A stretch of DNA of 64,000 bases from Ideonella sp. (GTDB lineage Bacteria; Pseudomonadota; Gammaproteobacteria; Burkholderiales; Burkholderiaceae_C), in NCBI GenBank assembly GCA_016721465.1, contig JADKIA010000009.1, positions 291,936 through 355,935 on the forward strand, read 5' to 3'. The notes under the pieces are model-generated. The model made no database searches. It was not told the DNA's origin and was given only the letters and a program-made list of their open reading frames with translations. This document shows positions 23,562 through 34,249 of this stretch, piece after piece. The position numbers and the translations under genes are program-made. Within the stretch, counting starts at the first letter, position 1, and each line of letters begins with the position of its first letter.

Positions 23562-24971
23562 ATGAAGCGCCCCGCTGCCGCGCGCGTGCCGGCGCGGACC
23601 TCGCACGCCAGCGCCGATGCCGCCGCACCGCTGCCCGAGCTGGTGTCCTACCTCGAAGGCCTGCCCGAGCCGCACATCCTGTTCGACCGGCACTACCGCA
23701 TCCTGGCCGCCAACGCCGCCTACCGGCGCGAATTCAGCCCGGCTCAGCCGGTGGTCGGACGCACCTGCTACGAGGTCTCGCACCAGTTCGCCCAGCCTTG
23801 CGATCAATGCGGCGAGAGCTGCCCCTTGCAGCGCTCGCTCGATTCCGGCCAGCGCGAGCGCGTGCTGCACCTGCACCACACCCCGCTGGGCGAGGCCTAC
23901 GTCAACATCGAGCTCGTGCCGCTGCGCAATGCCCGCGGCGAGCAGGCCTATTTCATCGAGAAGATGGAGCCACTGCGCACCGCCGCCGACGCTGCCGCGT
24001 CCACAGCGATGATCGGCCGATCCCCGCCCTTCCAGGCCATGCTCGGGCTGGTGGCTCGGGTGGCGCCGTCCAATGCCAACGTGCTGCTGCTGGGCGAATC
24101 GGGCACCGGCAAGGAACTGCTGGCGCGCGCCATCCACGAGGCCAGCGCGCGCGCGGCGGCGCCGCTGGTGGTGGTCGATTGCGCCAGCCTGCCCGAGGCG
24201 CTGTTCGAGAGCGAGTTGTTCGGCCACGAGCGCGGCGCCTTCACCGGCGCGCACGCCAGCAAGGCGGGCCTGGTCGAGGCCGCCAGCGGCGGCACGCTGT
24301 TCCTCGACGAGGTGGGCGACATCCCGCTGGCCATGCAGGTGAAGCTGCTGCGCCTGCTCGAAAGCGGCACGTTCCGCCGCGTGGGCAGCAACGAGCTGCG
24401 CCGCGCCGACCTGCGCCTGCTGTCGGCCACGCACCGTGACCTGCCCGACATGGTGGCGCGTGGCGCCTTCCGCGCCGACCTGTTCTACCGGCTCAGCACC
24501 TTCCCGATCCGCCTGCCCGCCTTGCGCGATCGCAGCGACGACATCCCGCCGCTGGCCGCAGCGCTGCTCGCGCGGGTGGCGCCGCAGCGCCGCCTGGGCC
24601 TGTCCGGCGCAGCACTGGCGCTGCTGCGCGAGCAGGCCTTTCCCGGCAACATCCGCGAATTGCGCAATGTGCTGGAACGCGCCGCGCTGCTGACCGATGG
24701 CCACACCATCGGGCGCGATCAGGTGCATGCAGCCCTGGCCGGCGCCATGCCGAACGCGCTGGCCACGCCGATCGAGCCAGCACCGGCGGCCAGCCCCCGG
24801 CTGCGCGATGCCGAGCAGGCCGCCGAACGCGCGGCGCTGCGCGAGGCCCTGCAGACGCACTCCGGCAGCCGGGCTGCCCTGGCGTCGCGCCTGGGCATCA
24901 GCGAACGCTCTCTTTACCGCAAGCTCAGCCAACTCAACCAGACCAAGCTCGCGGCCCGCGAATTGCCTTGA
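23562..24971 (+). CDS. Sigma-54-dependent activator with cysteine-rich PAS domain
   Basis: 469 aa in three parts. The N-terminal PAS domain (about residues 25-145) has cysteines in TCYEVSHQF, QPCDQCGESCPLQ, a pattern suited to a redox- or metal-sensing centre. The central AAA+ domain has the Walker A GESGTGKE near 181, GAFTGA (sigma-54 contact) near 225, Walker B LFLDEVGDI, and PGNIRELRNVLERAALL. The C-terminal Fis HTH (SRAALASRLGISERSLYRKLSQL) ends the protein. It lacks a receiver domain, so it senses directly rather than through a kinase. Starts 1 nt after the Fnr-type gene and is probably cotranscribed with it. Confidence 0.92.
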   Translation: MKRPAAARVPARTSHASADAAAPLPELVSYLEGLPEPHILFDRHYRILAANAAYRREFSPAQPVVGRTCYEVSHQFAQPCDQCGESCPLQRSLDSGQRERVLHLHHTPLGEAYVNIELVPLRNARGEQAYFIEKMEPLRTAADAAASTAMIGRSPPFQAMLGLVARVAPSNANVLLLGESGTGKELLARAIHEASARAAAPLVVVDCASLPEALFESELFGHERGAFTGAHASKAGLVEAASGGTLFLDEVGDIPLAMQVKLLRLLESGTFRRVGSNELRRADLRLLSATHRDLPDMVARGAFRADLFYRLSTFPIRLPALRDRSDDIPPLAAALLARVAPQRRLGLSGAALALLREQAFPGNIRELRNVLERAALLTDGHTIGRDQVHAALAGAMPNALATPIEPAPAASPRLRDAEQAAERAALREALQTHSGSRAALASRLGISERSLYRKLSQLNQTKLAARELP

Positions 24972-25002
24972 TCGGCCGGGCTTGCGGCATGGCAAGTTGT
25001 TC

Positions 25003-25016
25003 TTGACATCCGTCAG
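25003..25016 (+). promoter_or_regulatory. Candidate Fnr-type box upstream of ccoG
   Basis: TTGAC-ATCC-GTCAG, nearly a perfect TTGAC-N4-GTCAA dyad, 33 nt before the first ccoG ATG. The linked regulator has the recognition-helix pattern that binds such sites. TTGACA here can also be read as a -35 element with CTCTAG 17 bp downstream. Confidence 0.4.
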
Positions 25017-25048
25017 GGAGAATTGCTCTAGCGCATGTTCCTGTCAGC

Positions 25049-26532
<1,484 letters not shown>

Positions 26533-26536
<4 letters not shown>

Positions 26537-27720
26537 TCGGCCGCAACGCCTGGCAACGCCTGGGCCTGGGCCTGCTGGGCCTGGCCCTGTTGATCGGGCT
26601 GGCCTTCGTGGTGATGCGCTCGGGGCCCCTGGCGCCGACGCGGGTCACGGTGGTCAAGGCCACGGCCGGCAGCTTCGCGCCGGCGCTGTTCGGCATCGGC
26701 ACGGTGGAGGCACGGCGCGCCTACCTGATCGGCCCGACAGCGGCCGGCCGGGTGCGGCGCGTGGCGGTGGACGTGGGCGACAGCGTCAAGGCCGGCCAGC
26801 TGCTGGCCGAGATGGACCCGGTGGACCTGGACGAGCGCCTGGCCGCGCTGGACGCCTCGCTGGCCCGCGCCGGCAGCGCGGTGGCCGGCGCGCAGGCGCA
26901 GTTGAAGGATGCCAAGGCCCGGCAGGAGCTGGCCGCCATCAATGCGCGCCGCTATGTCGACCTGGGCGAGAAGAACTTCATGAGCGCCGGCGCGGTCGAG
27001 GCCAAGCTGCAGGAGCAGGTCTCGGCCGATGCCGGCGGCAGTGCCGCCGAGGCCAACCTGGCCGCCGCGCGCCAGGACCTGCAGCGCCTGGCCGCGGACA
27101 AGGCCGGCCTGCGGCAACAGCGCGACAACGCCCGCTTGCTCGCGCCCGTCGATGGCCTGGTCACGGCCCGCGACGCCGAGGCCGGCTCCACCGTGGTGGC
27201 CGGCCAGGCGGTGCTGCGCCTGATCGACCCGGCGTCGCTGTGGGTCAAGGTGCGCTTCGACCAGGGCCGCTCCAATGGCCTGGCCGCCGGGCTGCCGGCA
27301 CGCATCGTGTTGCGCGCGGCGCCGGACCGGCCCCTGGCGGGCAAGGTGCTGCGCGTCGAGGCCTTGAGCGACAGCGTCACCGAGGAGCGCATCGCACAAG
27401 TCGCCTTCGAGACCCTGCCCACCGGCGTCTCGGTGGGTGAGCTGGCCGAGGTGACGCTGCAGTTCCCGAACACTGCGCCGGCCCTGCTGGTGCCCAATGC
27501 CAGCATCAAGCGGCGCGGCGAGCAAACCGGCGTATGGCGGGTGTCCGGTGGAGCCTTGGGCTTTGCACCGGTGCGCACCGGCCTGGCCAGCCTGGACGGC
27601 CAGGTGCAGGTGCTCGACGGCCTGAAGGACGGCGACGCCGTGGTGGTCTACAGCGAAAAAGACCTCGCCGCCGACAGCCGAATCCAGGTGGTGGACGCCA
27701 TCGCCAAGGCCCGGCCGTGA
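26533..27720 (+). CDS. HlyD/DevB-type membrane-fusion adaptor of an ABC exporter
   Basis: 395 aa. One N-terminal membrane helix (LGLGLLGLALLIGLAFVVMR), then a lipoyl half-motif (GPTAAGRVRRVAVDVGDSVKAGQLLAEMDP), an alanine-rich coiled-coil hairpin (residues about 110-190), the second lipoyl half (DNARLLAPVDGLVTARDAEAGSTVVAGQ) and beta-barrel domain. The start is GTG overlapping the ccoG stop by 4 nt. With the two genes downstream it forms a DevBCA/MacAB-like efflux system linking the inner membrane to an outer-membrane channel. Cargo unknown. Confidence 0.9.
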
Positions 27721-28910
27721 TCAGCCTGGCCGGGCGCGACATCCTGCATTCCTGGGGCAAGTTCGTGCTCACCGGCGTGGGGCTGGGCCTGCTCATCGGC
27801 GTGACGCTGAGCATGGCCGGCATCTACCGCGGCATGGTCGACGATGCCCATGCCCTGCTCGACAACAGCGGCGCCGACCTGTGGGTGGTGCAGCAGGACA
27901 CGCAGGGCCCCTACGCCGAGTCGTCCAGCCTTCGAGACGACGCGGTGCGCAGCGTGCTGGGCCTGCCCGGCGTGGCCCGCGCCGCCAACGTCACCTACCT
28001 CACCATGCAGGTGCGCCAGGGCGACGACGACGTGCGCGCCATGGTGGTGGGCTTCGAGCCTGGCCAGCCCGGCGAGCCGGCCACGCTGGTGGCGGGCCGC
28101 CACATCACGCGCAGCCACTACGAGGCGGTGGCCGATGTGCGCACCGGCTTCCAGATCGGCCAGCGCCTGCGCATCCGGCGCCACGACTACCAAGTGGTGG
28201 GCCTGACCCAGCGCATGGTGTCCTCCGGCGGCGACCCGATGGTGTTCATCCCGCTCAAGGACGCGCAGGAGGCGCAGTTCCTGAAGGACAACGACGCCAT
28301 CCTGAACGACCGCGCGCGCACCGCCGCCAACCCCGGCCTGAACCGGCCCGGCGTGCCCGGCCTGCTCGACGCCATCCAGGCCTCGCAGGCCAGCAACCGC
28401 AACGTCAACGCCGTGCTGGTGCAGGTGGCGGCCGGGCAATCGCCCGAAGCGGTGGCCGAACCCATCCGCCGCTGGAAGCACCTGCAGGCCTTCACCCGCG
28501 CGCAGATGGAAGAGATCCTGATCGCCAAGCTGATCGCCACCTCGGCCAAGCAGATCGGCATGTTCCTGGTGATCCTGGCCATCGTCAGCGCGGCCATCGT
28601 GGCCTTCATCATCTACACCATGACGCTGGGCAAGATCCGCGAGATCGCGGTGCTCAAGCTCATCGGCACGCGCAACCGCACCATCGCCGGCATGATCCTG
28701 CAGCAGGCGCTGGGCCTGGGCCTGATCGGCTTCACCGTCGGCAAGGTCGCCGCCACGTTCTGGGCACCGATCTTCCCGAAGTACGTGCTGCTGGAGCCGG
28801 GCGACGCCGTGCGTGGCCTGGTGGTGGTGATGCTGATCTGCGCGCTGGCCAGCACGCTGGCGATCCGGGTGGCGCTCAAGGTCGATCCGGCCGCTGCGAT
28901 AGGTGGGTAG
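27717..28910 (+). CDS. DevC/FtsX-type ABC exporter permease
   Basis: 397 aa. An N-terminal helix (KFVLTGVGLGLLIGVTLSMAG), a large periplasmic domain (residues about 45-265) and three C-terminal helices, with QIGMFLVILAIVSAAIVAFIIYTMTLGKIREIAVLKLIGTRN as the FtsX-like coupling region, cited here as separate adjoining pieces. The layout matches DevC and MacB-type permeases working by mechanotransmission rather than transport through the membrane. GTG start overlaps the adaptor stop by 4 nt, so adaptor and permease are translationally coupled. Confidence 0.9.
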   Translation: MISLAGRDILHSWGKFVLTGVGLGLLIGVTLSMAGIYRGMVDDAHALLDNSGADLWVVQQDTQGPYAESSSLRDDAVRSVLGLPGVARAANVTYLTMQVRQGDDDVRAMVVGFEPGQPGEPATLVAGRHITRSHYEAVADVRTGFQIGQRLRIRRHDYQVVGLTQRMVSSGGDPMVFIPLKDAQEAQFLKDNDAILNDRARTAANPGLNRPGVPGLLDAIQASQASNRNVNAVLVQVAAGQSPEAVAEPIRRWKHLQAFTRAQMEEILIAKLIATSAKQIGMFLVILAIVSAAIVAFIIYTMTLGKIREIAVLKLIGTRNRTIAGMILQQALGLGLIGFTVGKVAATFWAPIFPKYVLLEPGDAVRGLVVVMLICALASTLAIRVALKVDPAAAIGG

Positions 28911-28911
28911 G

Positions 28912-29619
28912 ATGGCCGATGCCGGTATCCTGATCGAAGGCCTGCGCAAGCGCTACGGCCAGGGCGAGACGGCCGTCGATGCCCTGAAGGACGTGAACAT
29001 GAGCGTGCTGCCCGGCGAGGTGGTGGGCCTGATCGGCCCGTCCGGCTCGGGCAAGAGCACGCTGCTGAAGTGCCTGGGCGCGGTGACCGAGCCCAGCGCC
29101 GGCCGCATGGTGCTGGGCGGCGAGACCATCTACGACGGCCGCTGGAAGGCCCGGGACCTGCGCGCGCTGCGCCGTGACCGCATCGGTTTCGTGTTCCAGG
29201 CGCCCTATCTGATCCCGTTTCTCGACGTCACCGACAACGTCGCGCTGCTGCCCATGCTGGCGGGCCGGCCCAACGCCCAGGCGCGTGCCCGCGCGCTGGA
29301 GCTGCTGGCCGCACTGGACGTGGCGCACCGCGCCAAGGCGCAGCCCTCGGAGCTGTCCGGCGGCGAGCAGCAGCGCGTGTCCATCGCCCGCGCGCTGGCC
29401 AACCAGCCGCCCGTGATCCTGGCCGACGAGCCCACCGCGCCGCTGGACAGCGAGCGGGCGCTGGCGGTGATGCGCATCCTCAACCAGATGGCGCAGCAGT
29501 ACCGCACCGCCATCATCGTGGTCACGCACGACGAGAAGATCATCCCCACCTTCCGCCGCATCTACCAGATCCGCGACGGCCGCACCTTCGAGGAAGCCGG
29601 GCAGGGGCGCAGCCTGTAG
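28912..29619 (+). CDS. ABC exporter ATPase (DevA/LolD type)
   Basis: 235 aa with all ABC motifs: Walker A GPSGSGKST near residue 42, Q-loop FVFQAPYL, signature LSGGEQQRV near 146, Walker B VILADEPTAPLD near 163 and the switch histidine in VVTHDEK near 207. ATG lies 1 nt after the permease stop. It powers the DevBC-like complex. The usual TGALD of this family is TAPLD here. Confidence 0.94.
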   Translation: MADAGILIEGLRKRYGQGETAVDALKDVNMSVLPGEVVGLIGPSGSGKSTLLKCLGAVTEPSAGRMVLGGETIYDGRWKARDLRALRRDRIGFVFQAPYLIPFLDVTDNVALLPMLAGRPNAQARARALELLAALDVAHRAKAQPSELSGGEQQRVSIARALANQPPVILADEPTAPLDSERALAVMRILNQMAQQYRTAIIVVTHDEKIIPTFRRIYQIRDGRTFEEAGQGRSL

Positions 29620-29674
29620 GCTGTGGGCCTGCCCGCCTTTGCCCGCCCAGAAACCCGACCGAGCATCGCTGCCC

Positions 29675-30379
29675 ATGATCCAGGCCCACGACACCCTGCC
29701 CCTGATCGACGACGAACTGGACCTGATGGCCGAGCTGCTGCCCTTGGCGGGCCGCGACATCGTCGAGCTGGGCTGCGGCGCCGCCGCGATGGCACGCGCG
29801 CTGCTGCTGCGCCACCCCGACTGCCACGTCACCGCGCTGGAAGTGGACCAGCGCCAACATGCCAAGAACCTGGCCGCGCCGGCCGCGGGGCTGCACTTCA
29901 TGCTGGGCGGCGCCCAGGCCATCCCGCTGCCCGACGCCGGCTTCGACATCGCCTGGATGCTCAAGTCACTGCACCACGTGCCCCTGCCTTTGATGGTCCA
30001 GGCCCTGGGCGAAGCGGCGCGGGTGCTGCGGCCGGGCGGCCACCTGTATGTTTCCGAGCCCGTTTACGCCGGGCCGCTGAACGAGCTGATCCGGCACTTC
30101 AACGACGAGGGCGTGGTGCGGGCGGCCGCGCAGGCCGCTTTGGACGAGGCCCTGCGCAGCGGCCCCTGGACACAGGTGGCCGAACGCCGTTTCGCGGTGC
30201 CGGTGCGCTTCGCCGACTTTGCCGACTTCGAGCGCCGCATGATGCGCCCGACCTTTGCCGACCACCACATCGACGCGGCCATGCTGGCCACCGTGGGCGC
30301 CGCCTTTGCGCCGCACTGCGGCCCGGACGGCGCGCACTTCACGCGGCCGATGCACCTGCGCCTGCTGCGCCGCGCCTGA
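29675..30379 (+). CDS. Class I SAM-dependent methyltransferase
   Basis: 234 aa. SAM-binding motif I DIVELGCGAAAMARALL near residue 29, acidic loop ALEVDQRQH, motif II GFDIAWMLKSLHHVP, motif III VLRPGGHLYVSEPVY. This is the Methyltransf_11 type, acting on a small molecule. It follows the exporter ATPase by 55 nt, so it may modify the exported substrate; that link is inferred. Convergent to the amidohydrolase downstream. Confidence 0.9.
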   Translation: MIQAHDTLPLIDDELDLMAELLPLAGRDIVELGCGAAAMARALLLRHPDCHVTALEVDQRQHAKNLAAPAAGLHFMLGGAQAIPLPDAGFDIAWMLKSLHHVPLPLMVQALGEAARVLRPGGHLYVSEPVYAGPLNELIRHFNDEGVVRAAAQAALDEALRSGPWTQVAERRFAVPVRFADFADFERRMMRPTFADHHIDAAMLATVGAAFAPHCGPDGAHFTRPMHLRLLRRA

Positions 30380-30396
30380 TCGGCGGCTGCGGCGCG

Positions 30397-31881
30397 CTAC
30401 TTCGCCACGCAATCGTCCGTGGCCTGCGGGCGGCACAGGCGGCTGTCGTCGATCGTGTAGGTGGCCTGTCGAAGCAGCTGCTGCAGTGGCCGCTGCGCAT
30501 TCGCACCGCAGACCAGGCGCGGCGTGCCGCACAGCTCGCGCGGGTCGGGGCTGCAGCCCTCGAGCTGCGGCAGGTGGCCAGCCCAGGCGATCGGTGCGCT
30601 CGACACCCGGCCGCCCACCAGCACCGCCAGGGTCTGGGGCAAGGCCGACTGCGCCAGGATCTCGCCCAGGCTGCGGCGCCCCTCGGTGTCCAGGATCACC
30701 AGGTCGGCCCATTCGCCATGCGCCAGCGCACCCACCTGGCCGGCCAGGCCCACGGCGCGAGCGCCGTCGGAGGTCATCATGCGGTGCAGGTCGCTCGGCG
30801 TGAGCAGGCCGTGCAGCGCATCGCGGTTGTAACGTTCCAGGCAACGGGCCTCGTCCAGCACCGTGAGCGAGCCCGAGGGCGACCAGTCCGTGCCGATGGC
30901 CAGCGTCACGCCAGCGGCCTTCAATGCCGTCACCGGCGCCGTCGCACCATAGAGCTGGAAGTTCGAGCGCGGCGACAGCACCACCGCCACACTCTGCGCC
31001 TGCAGTCGGCTGATCTGCGCCGGCGAGATCGCCACGCCGTGGATGAAGACACTGGGCGTGAGCTTGGCCCGAATCGCGTCGAGCACGCAGTCCACCTCGT
31101 GGCGTGCGCCCTCGTTGGTGCCTTCGCCCACGTGCGGGATGAAGCCGTTGGCCGGCGTGAAGCGCACCGCCGCCACCTGCTGCGCGGTGCAGGGCGCCGG
31201 CAGCACGGCCATGCTGCCGGCGTCACCCACCGGGAAGGTGTTGTCCAGCAGCGGCAGGCCGAAAGGCGCGCCCAGCGGATTGCCCTCGCCGGGCAGCTTG
31301 AGGTTGCGCGCAAAGGCCTGGTAGTCCTTGGCGCCGGACACCGCCGTCGTGCCGCTCATCGCATGCCGCAGCATGGCGCGCTCGCTCACCTCGGCCGCCA
31401 CGGCCTTGTCCTTGGGCGCGTCTCCCTCGAAGCCGCGCTCGGCCGCACTCAGGCGTCGCCACTCGTTGCGGTGCGCCCACTTCAGCACCGGTGGCGCAGC
31501 GGGTTGCTGGTAGCTGTAGTCGATGTGCTCGTGCAGGTTCATCCACCCGGCCGACACCAGGGCGCCCGGGCAATCCAGCAGCACGGCGTCGCTGGGCGGC
31601 GGCACGCAACCGGCGGCTTCGATGCGGCCGTCGGCATTGATCACCAGCGTGCCGCCGATGAACAGGCGCCCCGCGCTGATCAGGTTGGCGCGGATGGCCT
31701 GGCGCTCGCCCGAACCCGAGAAGCTGCAGGCCGCGGCGCGGCCGGCATAGGCCGCGTCGCAGACCTGCGTGGGGTAGCCACCACCATCGAGCAGCGCCGC
31801 AGCCCGGCCGAACGGCGCGGGCACCAGCGGCGCGCAGGCGGCCAAGGCCAGGGTCAGGCAGGCGAGCAGGGTCTTCGTCAT
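30397..31881 (-). CDS. Amidohydrolase family lipoprotein
   Basis: 494 aa. Lipoprotein signal ending LALAAC near residue 15. Amidohydrolase features: VSAGWMNLHEHIDYSYQ (H-x-H metal pair) near residue 116, VFIHGVAISPAQ near 281, LSPRSNFQLYG and AIGTDWSPSGS (metal aspartate) near 325. The beta-sandwich pieces flank the barrel (GGTLVINADGRIEAAG and DLVILDTEG). Many cysteines suggest an oxidising, extracytoplasmic location. Substrate not predictable; cytosine-deaminase/chlorohydrolase-like branch. AAAGG lies 8 nt before the ATG. Confidence 0.88.
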   Translation of the reverse strand: MTKTLLACLTLALAACAPLVPAPFGRAAALLDGGGYPTQVCDAAYAGRAAACSFSGSGERQAIRANLISAGRLFIGGTLVINADGRIEAAGCVPPPSDAVLLDCPGALVSAGWMNLHEHIDYSYQQPAAPPVLKWAHRNEWRRLSAAERGFEGDAPKDKAVAAEVSERAMLRHAMSGTTAVSGAKDYQAFARNLKLPGEGNPLGAPFGLPLLDNTFPVGDAGSMAVLPAPCTAQQVAAVRFTPANGFIPHVGEGTNEGARHEVDCVLDAIRAKLTPSVFIHGVAISPAQISRLQAQSVAVVLSPRSNFQLYGATAPVTALKAAGVTLAIGTDWSPSGSLTVLDEARCLERYNRDALHGLLTPSDLHRMMTSDGARAVGLAGQVGALAHGEWADLVILDTEGRRSLGEILAQSALPQTLAVLVGGRVSSAPIAWAGHLPQLEGCSPDPRELCGTPRLVCGANAQRPLQQLLRQATYTIDDSRLCRPQATDDCVAK

Positions 31882-32015
31882 GGGCTGGGCCTTTCGCAGC
31901 CGGCATTGTGCGGCGGCGCAGAACGCGGTGGACGGGCGGCGCCAGCACAATGCACGCCGGGCCGGCCTGAGTTCGTGCAGGCCACGCCGGCCCCCACCCA
32001 GCCCAGGATCGCCGC

Positions 32016-32561
32016 ATGACGCAACGCAGCCCTTACGACGCCTTGTCCACCGCGCGGCAGCGCCTGCTGTGCGTGGTGTTCATCGCACTGACGCTGGTCT
32101 ACGGCCAGTTGCTCAAGCGCCAGGGAGAGCCGCTGATGGCTGCGCTGCCGCACGGCATCGTCAGCCTGGAGCTGCCCGGCACCCCGGCCGTGGCACAGCA
32201 GATGATCACCTCGTTGGGCGCGCTGGCGCCGGTGGCGCGGCGGCAGGTGCAACTGGATTTCGGCTACCTGCTGCTCTATCCCGTGGCCTTCAGTCTGGTC
32301 TGCGCCTTGCTGGCCGAACGCAACGGCCCGGGTCTGGCGCGCTTCGGGCGGTTGATGTCGTGGGCCGTGCTGCTGGCCGCGCCACTGGACGCGATCGAGA
32401 ACGTGGCGCTGCTGCAGATGCTGGACGGGCAGACCCAGGCCCCGTGGCCGCAGCTGTCCACGGTGTGCGCCACGCTGAAGTTCTCGCTCCTCATCGCGGC
32501 CGCCGGCCAGACCGTGCTGGGCCTGCTCGGCATGGTGCTGGCGCGCAGGCGACGCGGCTGA
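32016..32561 (+). CDS. Uncharacterised four-helix membrane protein
   Basis: 181 aa with helices near residues 17-33, 83-100, 113-130 and 150-172. A loop with LSLE-like residues and GTPAVAQQM lies between the first two. I recognise no family. Codon use and high GC at third positions fit a real gene. Divergent from the amidohydrolase by 134 nt and followed by a non-coding 140 nt leading to the IS630 remnant. Confidence 0.7.
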   Translation: MTQRSPYDALSTARQRLLCVVFIALTLVYGQLLKRQGEPLMAALPHGIVSLELPGTPAVAQQMITSLGALAPVARRQVQLDFGYLLLYPVAFSLVCALLAERNGPGLARFGRLMSWAVLLAAPLDAIENVALLQMLDGQTQAPWPQLSTVCATLKFSLLIAAAGQTVLGLLGMVLARRRRG

Positions 32562-32701
32562 AGCCCGGCGGCCGTGGAGGCCAGACGCCTCGGCGCGAGG
32601 CCTGCCAGCACCCGCCTCGCCGCCCACGGTGCCGTGTTCTTTACGCCGCACAATGGCCCATCCCCCCGGCATGTGCACGCCACGCCCTCGAGAAAGCCCG
32701 C

Positions 32702-32729
32702 ATGAGCTTCGTCGTTTCGAACATTGATA
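32702..32729 (+). pseudogene. Detached 5' end of the methylmalonyl-CoA decarboxylase gene
   Basis: ATG at 32702 opens a short frame reading MSFVVSNID, the usual N-terminus of methylmalonyl-CoA decarboxylases in this group, before the sequence turns into the end of the IS630 element at TA 32728-32729. The continuing body of the gene (IGTLTLNNPHKRNALS onward) resumes after 33492. Direct rejoining at the TA gives a 1-nt frame mismatch, so a small indel also happened or the boundary is slightly different. Confidence 0.6.
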
Positions 32730-33492
32730 CTAACTTGCGTTCAAAGATATAGAAGTCACCCAGGCGAAGCCCGTCATTGATTGAGTTCTGTCAGAGTCGT
32801 CGCAGCCCTTGGTGAGTGCAACTTCGACGGCATCGAGGTCTGCGAAGACATGGTTGGCAAAGCAGTCTTCGCGCACCGCCTCCCACAGGTGCTCGGCCGG
32901 GTTGAGTTCTGGGCTGGCAGCCAGTTGGCTGCCAGCCGGCGTCGACCACAATGAATTCCTCGCGTGGCGCTGGTCGCGGAACCACGCGTTCACGCGCCAG
33001 GGCTGACCGCCTGAAGGCAAGAGCTCAGCGGCGCCGGGGGCGTTGTGGCAGCAAGCGGGTGCCCAGCAGGGCCCCGCTGGCCGGCCCTGCTCAGCGCTCT
33101 CGGCTCTGGGCGAAGTTTTAAAGGGCCTGCCGCAACGTCACCTTCGGATGCGGCCGAGCTGCCTCGCGGTCGAGTCGGTAGACGCCGGCGCGTAGGCGTT
33201 GAATCTCCGCGACCGTCAACATTCCGCCGGCCTGCCTCGCTCGACAATGGCGCGACAGGTCTTGCTCTTGGTCTGCGCTGAGGTGCTGATGGCGTCTGCC
33301 ACCCGGGGCGCCTGGGTCACCGACCAAGCAACTGCCAATCTCCCCGCCGAACTGCCCGCGTGGCTCTGATCAGAACGCACTGGAGCGCTGGTACCGGGGG
33401 GCGCCAGTCGGCTTGTTGATCAAACTCTTCATCCACGACTCCTTGAGCACGTGGATGACATCATATCTAATCATGGCCGATGCAAAGTGGTA
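32728..33492 (-). mobile_element. Degenerate IS630-family element, internally deleted
   Basis: About 765 bp, shorter than a typical 1.1-kb IS630. It is bounded by TA dinucleotides (32728-32729 and 33491-33492), the target IS630 elements duplicate. The ends, read inward, are TACTAACTTGCGTT and TACCACTTTGCATC, imperfect inverted repeats agreeing at 9 of 14 positions. Two separated pieces of transposase are encoded on the minus strand. It interrupts the 5' end of the methylmalonyl-CoA decarboxylase gene. Base composition is lower in GC at both edges than in the neighbours. Confidence 0.7.
32730..33327 (-). pseudogene. IS630 transposase remnants (N- and C-terminal pieces)
   Basis: The 5' piece (33327-33118) reads GGRRHQHLSADQEQDLSRHC, then QAGGMLTVAEIQ and YRLDREAARPHPK, the helix-turn-helix end of IS630 transposases. 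The 3' piece (about 32985-32730) reads SPELNPAEHLWEAVREDCFA and NHVFADLDAVEVALTKG, then TGFAWVTSISLNAS, the C-terminal DDE region. The central catalytic part is missing and frames do not join, so it is inactive. Confidence 0.82.
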
Positions 33493-34249
33493 TGAGGCGT
33501 CCATCGGCACGCTGACGCTGAACAACCCGCACAAGCGCAATGCGCTGAGCGAAGCCCTCGTCAGGGAACTGATCGCGTCTTTCGAAGCCATGCAGGCGGC
33601 CGAGGTGCGGGTCGTTGTCCTGCGGGCGGCAAGCGGTGCCAAGGTGTGGTCGGCCGGACACGATGTCGACGAACTGCCGCTGGATGGCCGTGACCCCTTG
33701 GGCTGGGACGATCCCCTGCGCCATCTGGTGCGGACGATCGAGAACTTTCCCTGCCCGGTGATCGCCATGGTCGAAGGCGGCGTGTGGGGTGGGGCCTGCG
33801 AGGTCGTGCTGGCCTGCGACGTGGTCATCGCTGCGCCCAGCGCCACCTTTGCGGTCACGCCGGCACGGCTGGGCGTGCCCTACAACGTCAGTGGCATGAA
33901 CACCTTCATGAATGCGGCCAACATCCGCATCATCAAGGAGATGGCCTTCACCGCACAGCCCGTGGGCGCCGAGCGTGCGGAGCGCATGGGCATGATCAAC
34001 CACCTGGTCGGCGGCGACGAACTGCTGGCCTTCACGGACAACATGGCCCGTGTCATCGCCGGCAACTCGCCGCTGTCGATCCGCGTGATGAAGGAGCAAC
34101 TGCGCGTGCTGACAGGCGCCAACCCCATGACCCCGCGTGGCTTCGAGCGCATCCAGGGCCTGCGCCGCATCGTGTACGACAGCGCCGACTACCGCGAAGG
34201 CATCCTGGCCTTCAAGGAAAAGCGGCCACCGAAATTCAGCGGTCGTTGA
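33473..34249 (+). CDS. scpB: Methylmalonyl-CoA decarboxylase (ScpB/YgfG), 5' end rebuilt from IS sequence
   Basis: 258 aa. Crotonase fold with IGTLTLNNPHKRNALSEALV, KVWSAGHDVDELPLDGRDPL near residue 60, PVIAMVEGGVWGGACEVVLACD (oxyanion loop) near 98, VTPARLGVPYNVSGM and FERIQGLRRIVYDS, closely following E. coli YgfG, which turns methylmalonyl-CoA into propionyl-CoA. The first residues (MADAKWY) come from the IS630 end; EAS onward is native. There is no Shine-Dalgarno before ATG 33473, so expression is doubtful although the catalytic body is intact. Confidence 0.88.
   Translation: MADAKWYEASIGTLTLNNPHKRNALSEALVRELIASFEAMQAAEVRVVVLRAASGAKVWSAGHDVDELPLDGRDPLGWDDPLRHLVRTIENFPCPVIAMVEGGVWGGACEVVLACDVVIAAPSATFAVTPARLGVPYNVSGMNTFMNAANIRIIKEMAFTAQPVGAERAERMGMINHLVGGDELLAFTDNMARVIAGNSPLSIRVMKEQLRVLTGANPMTPRGFERIQGLRRIVYDSADYREGILAFKEKRPPKFSGR

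Noticed and set aside
25003..25031. Sigma-54 promoter upstream of ccoG for the linked activator
   Set aside because: No GG-N10-GC pair with proper flanks; an Fnr-type dyad or sigma-70 reading fits better.
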